Source: Lentimicrobiaceae bacterium (GTDB taxonomy: Bacteria; Bacteroidota; Bacteroidia; Bacteroidales; Lentimicrobiaceae). Taken from it: 6,306 nt of DNA. Below are positions 1-5,571 of this stretch, one piece after another; the first letter of the stretch is position 1; each line of letters begins with the position of its first letter. The position numbers and the translations under genes are program-made. Location of the stretch: assembly GCA_028697695.1 (NCBI GenBank), contig JAQVEI010000148.1, positions 1 to 6,306 of the forward strand, given 5' to 3'. A model generated the notes under the pieces. The model saw nothing but the letters and a program-made list of their open reading frames with translations. It did not search any database and was not told the origin of the DNA.

Positions 1-1311
1 GTCTTCCTCAGCCAGCTTAAGCAAGGACTGGTCCAGCTTATCCACATCATCCTGGGTTTTGGGCTCCACGGCAATGCTGATGACAGGCTCAGGAAATTCA
101 ATAGAATCCAACACTATAGGATGTTTTTCATCACAGATGGTATCGCCCGTTTTTACATCCTTAAATCCAACAATGGCAGCAATATCTCCGGCTTCAATTT
201 GCTGAAGCGGCGTTTGCTTGTTGGCATGCATCTGCAATATGCGCGAAATACGCTCTTTTTTCCCGGTGGCTGTATTGAGTACATAACTTCCGGACAGCAA
301 CCTGCCGGAAATTACCTTTACAAAAGTCAATCGTCCTACGAATGGGTCGGTTGAAATTTTAAAGGCCAGGGCCGAAAAATAATCAGAATCAACAGGATGA
401 CGAAACTCTTCTGCTCCTGTATTTGGGTTAATGCCCTGAATGCTTTCCATTTCGGCTGGCGTGGGCAAATAACGTACAATGGCATCCAGCAATGGCTGAA
501 TACCTTTATTTTTGAAGGAAGCTCCACAAAGTACCGGGGTAATGCGTTGCTCCAAAGTAGCTTTGCGCAAAACCTGATATAACTCTTCAGGCGTAATGCT
601 GTTTTGGTTTTGCAGAAACTTCTCAAACAAGGCCTCATTTTCTTCGGCTGCTCCCTCAATAAGCTTTGAGCGGTATTCATTAACTACCTCAGCCATATCG
701 GCAGGAACGGAGCCGCGCGTGTAGACCATACCGCTTGATTCCTCATCCCAGGTGATGGCCTCGTTGGTAATAAGATCAACTACTCCCGTAAAGTCATCCT
801 CTTCGCCAATGGGCAACTGCAGTGGCACAGGATTGGCGCCAAGTTTCTCTTTAATCTGCGCCAGCACACCGTAAAAATCAGCACCGGCTCTATCCATTTT
901 GTTTACAAAACAGATGCGCGGTACATTGTATTTATCGGCTTGTCTCCAAACAGTTTCGCTTTGGGGTTCTACGCCACCCACAGCGCAAAACAGTGCAACC
1001 GCACCGTCGAGTACCCTAAGTGAACGTTCCACCTCAATGGTAAAGTCAACGTGACCCGGGGTATCTATGATATTAATCTTGTATTTCTGGTTGTCCACGT
1101 CCCACAAAACTGTGGTAGCCGCGGAGCTGATGGTGATTCCGCGTTCCTGCTCCTGAATCATAAAATCCATGGTAGCCGTACCTTCGTGAACTTCACCGAT
1201 CTTATAACTTTGTCCGGTATAATACAATATCCGCTCCGTTGTCGTGGTTTTACCCGCGTCAATGTGCGCCATGATGCCGATGTTGCGTGTATGTGCTAAC
1301 CGTGCTAACAT
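1..1311 (-). CDS. fusA: Elongation factor G, N-terminal 437 residues (3' end of gene outside window)
   Basis: Translational GTPase that drives tRNA-mRNA translocation on the ribosome and, with ribosome recycling factor, splits post-termination ribosomes. I translated the frame from ATG at 1311 to the window edge without a stop. It begins MLARLAHTRNIGIMAHIDAG. The GTPase motifs are all present: P-loop AHIDAGKTT (residues 15-23), switch I RGITI (57-61), DTPGH with catalytic His87 (83-87), NKMD (137-140), and a G5 motif written CGASFKNKG rather than the commoner CGSAFKNKG. Domain II follows (around FKISTDPFVGRLTF), and the start of domain III is reached (EPKTQDDVDKL). The full protein is usually about 700 residues, so roughly 260 are missing. 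The ATG is the only plausible start, because an in-frame TAA lies 11 codons upstream. It sits 37 nt after rpsG, in the usual str operon order. In Bacteroidota rpsJ and the S10 genes often follow, which would be off the left edge. Confidence 0.97.
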   Translation of the reverse strand, partial: MLARLAHTRNIGIMAHIDAGKTTTTERILYYTGQSYKIGEVHEGTATMDFMIQEQERGITISSAATTVLWDVDNQKYKINIIDTPGHVDFTIEVERSLRVLDGAVALFCAVGGVEPQSETVWRQADKYNVPRICFVNKMDRAGADFYGVLAQIKEKLGANPVPLQLPIGEEDDFTGVVDLITNEAITWDEESSGMVYTRGSVPADMAEVVNEYRSKLIEGAAEENEALFEKFLQNQNSITPEELYQVLRKATLEQRITPVLCGASFKNKGIQPLLDAIVRYLPTPAEMESIQGINPNTGAEEFRHPVDSDYFSALAFKISTDPFVGRLTFVKVISGRLLSGSYVLNTATGKKERISRILQMHANKQTPLQQIEAGDIAAIVGFKDVKTGDTICDEKHPIVLDSIEFPEPVISIAVEPKTQDDVDKLDQSLLKLAEED

Positions 1312-1348
1312 TTGGATATTGTGATTTTTTTGGACAGTAGATTAATTG

Positions 1349-1816
1349 TTAAAATCTGAAATGTGAGAAAGCCTTGTTGGCATCAGCCATACGGTGGGTA
1401 TCCTCTTTTCTTTTAAATGCAGCGCCTTCTTCTTTATAGGCAGCCATAATTTCACCGGCAAGTTTACTACTCATGGTTTTTTCGTGACGTTTCCGTGCGA
1501 AAAGGATGAGATTTTTCATACCGATAGAACTCTTGCGACTTGGCCTGATTTCTGAAGGAATCTGAAAAGTGGCTCCACCAATCCGGCGGCTGCGGACTTC
1601 TACATTGGGCGTTACATTGTTCAATCCTTTTTTCCAAACTTCCAGACCATCTTCACCGGTTTTTTCGCTTACCTGATCAATGGCATCGTAAAAAATCTGA
1701 AATGCCAGGTTTTTCTTACCTGTGTACATCAGATTATTGACAAATTTTGTAACCAGCACGTCGTTAAACTTCGGATCTGGAAGAATGATTCTCTTTTTTG
1801 GTTTGGATTTCCTCAT
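1349..1816 (-). CDS. rpsG: 30S ribosomal protein S7
   Basis: Primary 16S rRNA-binding protein that nucleates assembly of the 30S head and lines the E site near the decoding region. The 155-residue length is normal for S7. Family signatures visible are the basic N-terminus MRKSKPKKR, KFVNNLMYTGKKNLAFQIFY (residues about 25-44), the conserved block NVTPNVEVRSRRIGGATFQIP (about 67-87), and the C-terminal segment ending in HRMADANKAFSHFRF, which matches the typical HRMAEANKAFAHYRW-like end. The start ATG follows rpsL by 32 nt with no recognisable Shine-Dalgarno sequence, as is common in Bacteroidota. In E. coli S7 represses its own operon by binding a long rpsL-rpsG spacer. This 32-nt spacer looks too short for the same structure, so that control is not supported here. 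Confidence 0.98.
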   Translation of the reverse strand: MRKSKPKKRIILPDPKFNDVLVTKFVNNLMYTGKKNLAFQIFYDAIDQVSEKTGEDGLEVWKKGLNNVTPNVEVRSRRIGGATFQIPSEIRPSRKSSIGMKNLILFARKRHEKTMSSKLAGEIMAAYKEEGAAFKRKEDTHRMADANKAFSHFRF

Positions 1817-1848
1817 GGTTGAAAACTTATATTACCTTGAAACCAGTG

Positions 1849-2253
1849 TTATTTTTTTCCTTTTGCAGCAACTGCCTTCCCTGCTTTCGGCCGTTTGGTA
1901 CCATATTTTGACCGGCGTTGATTGCGACCATCAACTCCGGAAGTATCCAAAGCCCCCCGAATGATGTGATACCTTACTCCCGGTAAGTCCTTTACCCTGC
2001 CACCGCGAATCATCACAATAGAGTGTTCCTGCAGGTTATGTCCTTCGCCCGGAATATAGGCATTCACTTCCTTGGTGTTGGTGAGCCGCACACGGGCTAC
2101 TTTACGCATGGCTGAATTCGGCTTCTTGGGTGTAGTGGTATAAACCCTTACACAAACTCCCCTACGCTGTGGGCAGGAATCCAAAGCAGGCGATTTACTC
2201 TTCTCGGTCAACTTGCTGCGGCCTTTACGTACCAATTGTGAAATTGTAGGCAT
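1849..2253 (-). CDS. rpsL: 30S ribosomal protein S12
   Basis: Decoding-centre protein of the small subunit that controls tRNA selection accuracy and is the classical site of streptomycin resistance. The 134 residues contain the invariant blocks CPQRRGVCVRVYTTTPKKPN (27-46), GEGHNLQEHSIVMIRGGRVK (69-88) and DLPGVRYHIIRGALDTSGV (from 89). Lys43 and Lys88, the residues usually changed in streptomycin-resistant mutants, are both wild type. Asp89, the residue methylthiolated by RimO in E. coli, is conserved. The C-terminus is a Lys/Ala-rich tail (KRPKAGKAVAAKGKK) about ten residues longer than in E. coli. It is the first gene of the str operon, with a near-perfect Bacteroidota promoter ending about 54 nt upstream and an A-rich leader without a Shine-Dalgarno sequence. 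Confidence 0.98.
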   Translation of the reverse strand: MPTISQLVRKGRSKLTEKSKSPALDSCPQRRGVCVRVYTTTPKKPNSAMRKVARVRLTNTKEVNAYIPGEGHNLQEHSIVMIRGGRVKDLPGVRYHIIRGALDTSGVDGRNQRRSKYGTKRPKAGKAVAAKGKK

Positions 2254-2306
2254 ATTGAAACTTTTTGTGTTTTTTATTACTTGGCTACCCCATTTTTTTG
2301 GGACTG

Positions 2307-2336
2307 CAAAAGTAGTCTATTATTTTTAATTTACAA
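2307..2336 (-). promoter_or_regulatory. Housekeeping promoter of the rpsL-rpsG-fusA operon
   Basis: On the minus strand, TTG (2336-2334) is followed by exactly 19 nt and then TACTTTTG (2314-2307). This matches the TTG-N19-TAnnTTTG consensus of the Bacteroidota primary sigma factor at every defined position. The predicted start of transcription is about 2300, giving a leader of roughly 45-50 nt to the rpsL ATG. The leader is A-rich and holds a small potential hairpin (CCCA/TGGG, 2289-2302), which I consider too weak to call as a regulator. Confidence 0.85.
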
Positions 2337-2632
2337 GTCGCTGATAAAAAAATATTTTACAACGCCACAACTTTATCCGGACAAGAGTATAGAACATCAT
2401 ATTATTGCACCATACACCGGGAAAAAGTATTTTCTGAAAAGATAAACTGGGAAAAGACAGGAAAGACACATCAGCCCGCAGGCTTTGAAGACTTAACGCT
2501 GAACGATTGATTATCTGATGCAGCGATTGAAACCTATGTTGTCTTATTTTATCAGGTTTCCCGGATTCGAAAATCTCAGAAATAAGCATCTTTTATCAAA
2601 ATACCCTGACGGGTTTCTTTTGAATGCGGCTG

Positions 2633-2662
2633 CAAAAGTAAAAAGAAATATGACACCTGCAA
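2633..2662 (-). promoter_or_regulatory. Second, distal minus-strand promoter upstream of rpsL
   Basis: TTG (2662-2660), exactly 19 nt, then TACTTTTG (2640-2633) on the minus strand. This is again a full match to the Bacteroidota TTG-N19-TAnnTTTG consensus. The core and the next bases (TACTTTTGCAG) are identical to those of the rpsL promoter 326 bp downstream. Transcription would begin near 2625. Its product is uncertain: an extended leader of the str operon of about 370 nt, a small RNA, or the doubtful ORF at 2326-2589. Confidence 0.7.
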
Positions 2663-2742
2663 CATTTTGTGAATGTTTTTTTAAGATTATTTAAAGAAAA
2701 AGCAATAAAATGTTTGAAATGTAGAGAATTACACGCTTTTAT

Positions 2743-2802
2743 AGCTGACAGGCATGTTGCGGGGAAGGTTTCGCCTGCTCATTCCTGATTCACCCATCAG
2801 CT
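2743..2802 (-). terminator. Possible structured 3' end / terminator after the LytTR regulator gene
   Basis: Directly after the regulator stop codon the minus strand carries two nested inverted repeats. The outer pair is AGCTGA (2802-2797 read on minus) with TCAGCT (2748-2743). The inner pair is CAGGC (2777-2773) with GCCTG (2753-2749). The inner and outer arms are contiguous on the 3' side but separated by about 19 nt on the 5' side, so the helix would be bulged. No uninterrupted T tract follows, only A/T-rich DNA, so terminator function is tentative. Confidence 0.3.
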
Positions 2803-2805
2803 CCA

Positions 2806-3552
2806 TTACAATAAACTCAAAAGTTTTTTGTAGCCTGCCGCACTTACCCTGAGCCTCTCTCCGTTTTTAAGCACGACCACATGGGTATCTCTGGTATAGG
2901 GCTCCACTTTCAATATAAAGTTCACATTTACTATATAGCTGCGATGTACCCTTATAAATTCACCATCGGGCAAATGAGATTCAAAATATTTCATTGTTTT
3001 TTCTTTAAGATGCCTGCCCTGTTCAGAATGTATCCGCACATAGTCATCCTGTGCCTCTATATAATATATGGTATGCAAAGGAATTACAATTATGCGTGCA
3101 CCAATTCTTACCACTACACGTTCAATACCGGAGGAAGCCGTTTCGAGCTCCTGGATTAAACTCTCCCTTTGGGTGATGGCAGCCCGGGGCTCTCTTATCC
3201 GGTTCAATGCTTTATCCATAGCCTGTCCGAATCGAACAGCGGAAAAAGGTTTTAAAAGATAATCTACAGCGTTTAGTTCAAAAGCACGTATGGCAAATTC
3301 ATCAAAAGCAGTGGTAAATATTATATTGGGCGGCTCATTGAGCAATTCCAACAACTCAAATCCATTGATTTTTGGCATTTGAATGTCCAGGAAAATCAAT
3401 TCCGGCCGGTGTTCCTGTATCATTTTAAAAGCCTCAAAGCCATTCTCACATTCTGCAACAATGTCAATGCGTGGGTATTGCTGAAGGTAATACCTTATGA
3501 GATCCCTTGCAGGTAATTCATCGTCAATGATCAATACTTTAATTCTATCCAT
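2806..3552 (-). CDS. LytTR-family response regulator (LytR/AlgR type)
   Basis: Cytoplasmic DNA-binding response regulator, presumably phosphorylated by the kinase encoded immediately upstream. It has 248 residues, typical for the family. The receiver domain (about 4-118) shows the acidic pair Asp10/Asp11, phosphoacceptor Asp56 in LIFLDIQMPKING, Thr80/Thr81 and Lys101 in LLKPF, so it is complete. A linker of about 25 residues follows. The LytTR domain (about 143-246) starts VVVRIGARIIVIPLHTIYYI, then EAQDDYVRIHS, and ends with the FIRVHRSYIVNVNFI motif and ERLRVSAAGYKKLL. LytTR domains bind direct repeats using beta-sheet loops and usually activate transcription. The ATG is 1 nt past the kinase stop codon (TGA-T-ATG), implying translational coupling. 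I did not find convincing LytTR direct repeats upstream of its own operon, so its targets are unknown. Confidence 0.95.
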   Translation of the reverse strand: MDRIKVLIIDDELPARDLIRYYLQQYPRIDIVAECENGFEAFKMIQEHRPELIFLDIQMPKINGFELLELLNEPPNIIFTTAFDEFAIRAFELNAVDYLLKPFSAVRFGQAMDKALNRIREPRAAITQRESLIQELETASSGIERVVVRIGARIIVIPLHTIYYIEAQDDYVRIHSEQGRHLKEKTMKYFESHLPDGEFIRVHRSYIVNVNFILKVEPYTRDTHVVVLKNGERLRVSAAGYKKLLSLL

Positions 3553-3553
3553 A

Positions 3554-4594
3554 TCATGGGATGTTAAGTCTTACTTCAAAAATGCCGGGATGTCTGAAAA
3601 CTTCCAATACATCATTGATTCCATAAATCATCTGCAGCCTTTTAAACACATTTTCCAGACCGGTTCCTGTTCCCTGCTTATTTGTCATGCTTGCATCATA
3701 AGGATTTGCAATAGTAATCAGAAGTTTTTCATTTCGGGATACGGCTTTTACATCTATCCTTATTGAATCAAGGGTATTGTAAATTCCGTGTTTTATGGCA
3801 TTTTCAATCAAAGGTTGCAATACCATGGAGGGTAAAGGCCTGTTTTCCATACCGGGCTGAATTTCCTCGTTTATTTGAAGGCGGTCACCAAATCTAACCT
3901 TTTCTATGGCCAGATAAAGCTTTATATGATGGAGTTCCTGTCCGAGCGTGCTCATGTCGTTGTTAGAAAAACTAAGCGAATAACGCATAAACTCAGACAG
4001 GTTGATGACCATTTCCTGGGCCTTTTGTGGGTCACTTATGGTTAATGAACTGATTGAATTGAGCGCATTGAACAGGAAATGGGGTTTAACCTGGGCCTTC
4101 AGGGTATTTAACTCGCTTTGATGCAGCAGATTCTTTAAAGCCTCTTCCCGGATTTTTTGTTCGTTTAAATTTTGATTGTTGATAAGCAGGTAAAAAACAC
4201 TTACCATAATTACATATATCAGGAACCCGGCCACCACCCTTAACAATAATGTTCTGTCAAGCCATTCTACATAATCCTGCTGATAACCCGAAAGGAAATT
4301 CATGATAAAATAAGCAGAACCATTCCACACAAATAAGATAATTGCCCCCATGCTTAGATGGCGCACCAACAATTCGGGCCGGGTAAACTTCTCAAAATCG
4401 GCGAACTTAACGAGAAACCACAGTCCTATGCCCAATAAGGCCGGAATAATATTGAAAACAAATGCTTCACCAATGGCCAGATTCAAAGCGATATGAAACC
4501 TGAAATAGATTACAAAAAAGTGTATGCCTGCAGACAATATCCAGGCTCCAAAATAGACGGCTACAGACTTTGAGAAATTTCCGCTGGTGAACAT
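3554..4594 (-). CDS. LytS/YehU-type membrane sensor histidine kinase
   Basis: Inner-membrane histidine kinase, 346 residues. The first 138 residues form four probable transmembrane helices (about 12-31, 38-62, 80-101, 116-138) joined by short loops. There is no sizeable extracytoplasmic sensor domain. A short helical linker leads to the His_kinase domain with LKAQVKPHFLFNALNSISSL, giving phosphoacceptor His172 in the PHFLFN motif diagnostic of this family. The ATPase domain has the N box LPSMVLQPLIENAIKHGI (Asn265) and the glycine box GTGTGLENVFKRLQMIYG (308-325). The G1-like segment reads ITIANPYD, without the classical DNG, as is common in this family. It sits 9 nt after the LiaF-like gene and 1 nt before the LytTR regulator, its evident partner. 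The lack of an outside domain suggests that it senses within the membrane or through the neighbouring membrane protein. That last step is inference. Confidence 0.95.
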   Translation of the reverse strand: MFTSGNFSKSVAVYFGAWILSAGIHFFVIYFRFHIALNLAIGEAFVFNIIPALLGIGLWFLVKFADFEKFTRPELLVRHLSMGAIILFVWNGSAYFIMNFLSGYQQDYVEWLDRTLLLRVVAGFLIYVIMVSVFYLLINNQNLNEQKIREEALKNLLHQSELNTLKAQVKPHFLFNALNSISSLTISDPQKAQEMVINLSEFMRYSLSFSNNDMSTLGQELHHIKLYLAIEKVRFGDRLQINEEIQPGMENRPLPSMVLQPLIENAIKHGIYNTLDSIRIDVKAVSRNEKLLITIANPYDASMTNKQGTGTGLENVFKRLQMIYGINDVLEVFRHPGIFEVRLNIP

Positions 4595-4603
4595 GGCTGG
4601 TCT

Positions 4604-5344
4604 TTAATAACTTTTAAGCTCCCCGCCTCCAAAAATAGCTACGCCTGAAATAACGAGAGAGGAGGTATGGTCAACATTCAGGTTTCTTCTTTTATCGGAA
4701 AATCCGCCAAAAATATTCACCGCTTCAAAGCTCACCTTCCAATCGTTGGGAACGATAAGGGTAGTACCTCCGAATATGGCTACAATTTCCAGTTTATTTT
4801 CGCCCGGTGCGAGACTACAACGGGTGAGGTCGATTTTAGAACCTCCAAATATAGCCACTATATCCCCTCCTTTAAAATTATGGGTATGATAAATACGCTC
4901 GCCACCTCCAAAAATGGAAGCATCTTCAATGACATCAGCAGAAACTTTATCGGCATCATTTCTGAACCTCAGCCGGCCAATCATACCACCACGTGAGTTT
5001 GACAGAATAAGTACCAGGCCAATAATAATAATGAGTACCGGCCAAAAAAACGAAAACAGATTAAAAGGAAGATGCAAATAACGGTTCACCAAAAAAGCTC
5101 CGCCAACTGCCATTAAAATCAGCCCCCACCCTGGCTTACGGTCGGCCAAATTGACCAGACCAAGACCCACCAGCAACATGGGCCATGAAAATATCACCCG
5201 CCATATAGCCGGGCTGATGAGGTTCATATTGTGCATCATAAACAATACACCAAAAACAACAATCAATAAACCCGCGATCAGCGATTTTTGCGAATTGCGC
5301 CTGTGCTTAGGATTTTGAATCTCCTGCATGTTTAAATTTTCCAT
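4604..5344 (-). CDS. LiaF-like four-helix membrane protein with C-terminal IFGG repeats
   Basis: Membrane protein of 246 residues built like the LiaF/YvqF 'cell wall-active antibiotics response' family. A basic cytoplasmic N-terminus (KHRRNSQK) precedes four hydrophobic segments (about 22-37, 47-65, 73-90, 97-114), which correspond to the DUF5668/LiaF transmembrane domain. The C-terminal domain (about 130-246) repeats the core IFGG five times, at residues 144, 165, 190, 211 and 237 (spacings 21, 25, 21, 26). This is consistent with stacked coils of a right-handed beta-helix as in LiaF/DUF2154. In Bacillus and relatives LiaF restrains the LiaS kinase. Position as first gene of an operon with a kinase and regulator suggests a similar sensing or restraining role here, which is inferred from context only. 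Start: ATG at 5344, with Met6 (5329) possible. No Shine-Dalgarno sequence is visible. Confidence 0.88.
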   Translation of the reverse strand: MENLNMQEIQNPKHRRNSQKSLIAGLLIVVFGVLFMMHNMNLISPAIWRVIFSWPMLLVGLGLVNLADRKPGWGLILMAVGGAFLVNRYLHLPFNLFSFFWPVLIIIIGLVLILSNSRGGMIGRLRFRNDADKVSADVIEDASIFGGGERIYHTHNFKGGDIVAIFGGSKIDLTRCSLAPGENKLEIVAIFGGTTLIVPNDWKVSFEAVNIFGGFSDKRRNLNVDHTSSLVISGVAIFGGGELKSY

Positions 5345-5378
5345 AGTGTTTTTATTTTATGTTTTTAAAAATTCAAAG

Positions 5379-5386
5379 CAAAGATA
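5379..5386 (-). promoter_or_regulatory. -7 element of the probable promoter for the LiaF-like/kinase/regulator operon
   Basis: TATCTTTG on the minus strand fits the TAnnTTTG Bacteroidota -7 consensus, and is followed by C as is common. It would start transcription near 5372, about 28 nt before the ATG at 5344. No TTG stands at the expected 19-nt distance upstream (the bases there are CCC), so the -33 element is poor. The promoter may therefore be weak or depend on an activator. Confidence 0.55.
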
Positions 5387-5486
5387 CTAGCGGACTTATG
5401 GTTGTGGGTAGATGAAATCGGCGAACAGGAGAAAAAACCCGGGGAACGCGGAATAAATGAGAGGAAAGGACCTTTAGGATATACAA

Positions 5487-5532
5487 ATTGTGGTTTCGGA
5501 TTAAATTAATGAATTTCATCCGAAACCACAAT
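5487..5532 (-). terminator. Long hairpin terminator of the T9SS cargo gene
   Basis: A perfect 15-bp inverted repeat, ATTGTGGTTTCGGAT (5487-5501) with ATCCGAAACCACAAT (5518-5532). Inside it a second 5-bp pairing AAATT/AATTT (5503-5507 with 5512-5516) leaves a 4-nt loop. It begins 40 nt after the stop codon of the secreted-protein gene and lies upstream of the next promoter, where a terminator is expected. On the minus strand it is followed by TTGTATATCC, only a weak T tract, so it may also act as a 3'-end stabiliser or roadblock. Confidence 0.75.
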
Positions 5533-5571
5533 CATCAATAAAATACAACACTAAAAACTTCTGAATCTTAT

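Larger units (their letters stand above)
2337..2805. other. Intergenic region without a convincing gene; doubtful 87-codon ORF inside
   Basis: This 470-nt stretch separates the regulator gene from the str operon promoter. The minus strand is open from an ATG at 2589 to a TAA at 2326 (87 codons, starting MLISEIFESGKPDKIRQHRF). The predicted protein has no domain I recognise, its composition is erratic (Phe/Leu/Ser stretches, scattered Cys/Trp), and its 3' end runs into the rpsL promoter, so I think it is probably chance. The one point in its favour is a perfect promoter about 37 nt upstream of its ATG. A short ACCC-TGAC-GGGT hairpin (2603-2614) lies between that promoter and the ATG. I see no tRNA, known riboswitch or repeat here. 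Confidence 0.5.

Noticed and set aside
121..1299. Plus-strand open frames of 61-82 codons and a 114-codon minus-strand frame (336-680) in the left third
   Set aside because: They overlap the clear EF-G coding frame, have no recognisable protein character and no promoter.
1..1311. EF-G G5 motif CGAS instead of CGSA and DFMI instead of DWME before switch I as signs of a specialised EF-G paralogue
   Set aside because: Both positions vary among Bacteroidota EF-G sequences as I recall them, all catalytic motifs are intact, and the gene sits in the normal str operon.
2603..2614. ACCC-TGAC-GGGT stem followed on the plus strand by TTCTTTT, resembling a plus-strand terminator
   Set aside because: The stem is only 4 bp and no plus-strand gene lies upstream of it.
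2881..3766. Plus-strand open frames of 64-92 codons
   Set aside because: They lie antisense to the well-supported regulator and kinase genes and read as shadow translations.
4667..4996. Plus-strand open frame of 109 codons
   Set aside because: Antisense to the IFGG-repeat part of the LiaF-like gene; no protein family character.
5387..5486. LytTR-type direct repeats for autoregulation upstream of the LiaF-like operon
   Set aside because: I looked for paired ~9-bp repeats at about one helical turn and found none convincing; the short palindrome AAAGGACCTTT alone is not enough.
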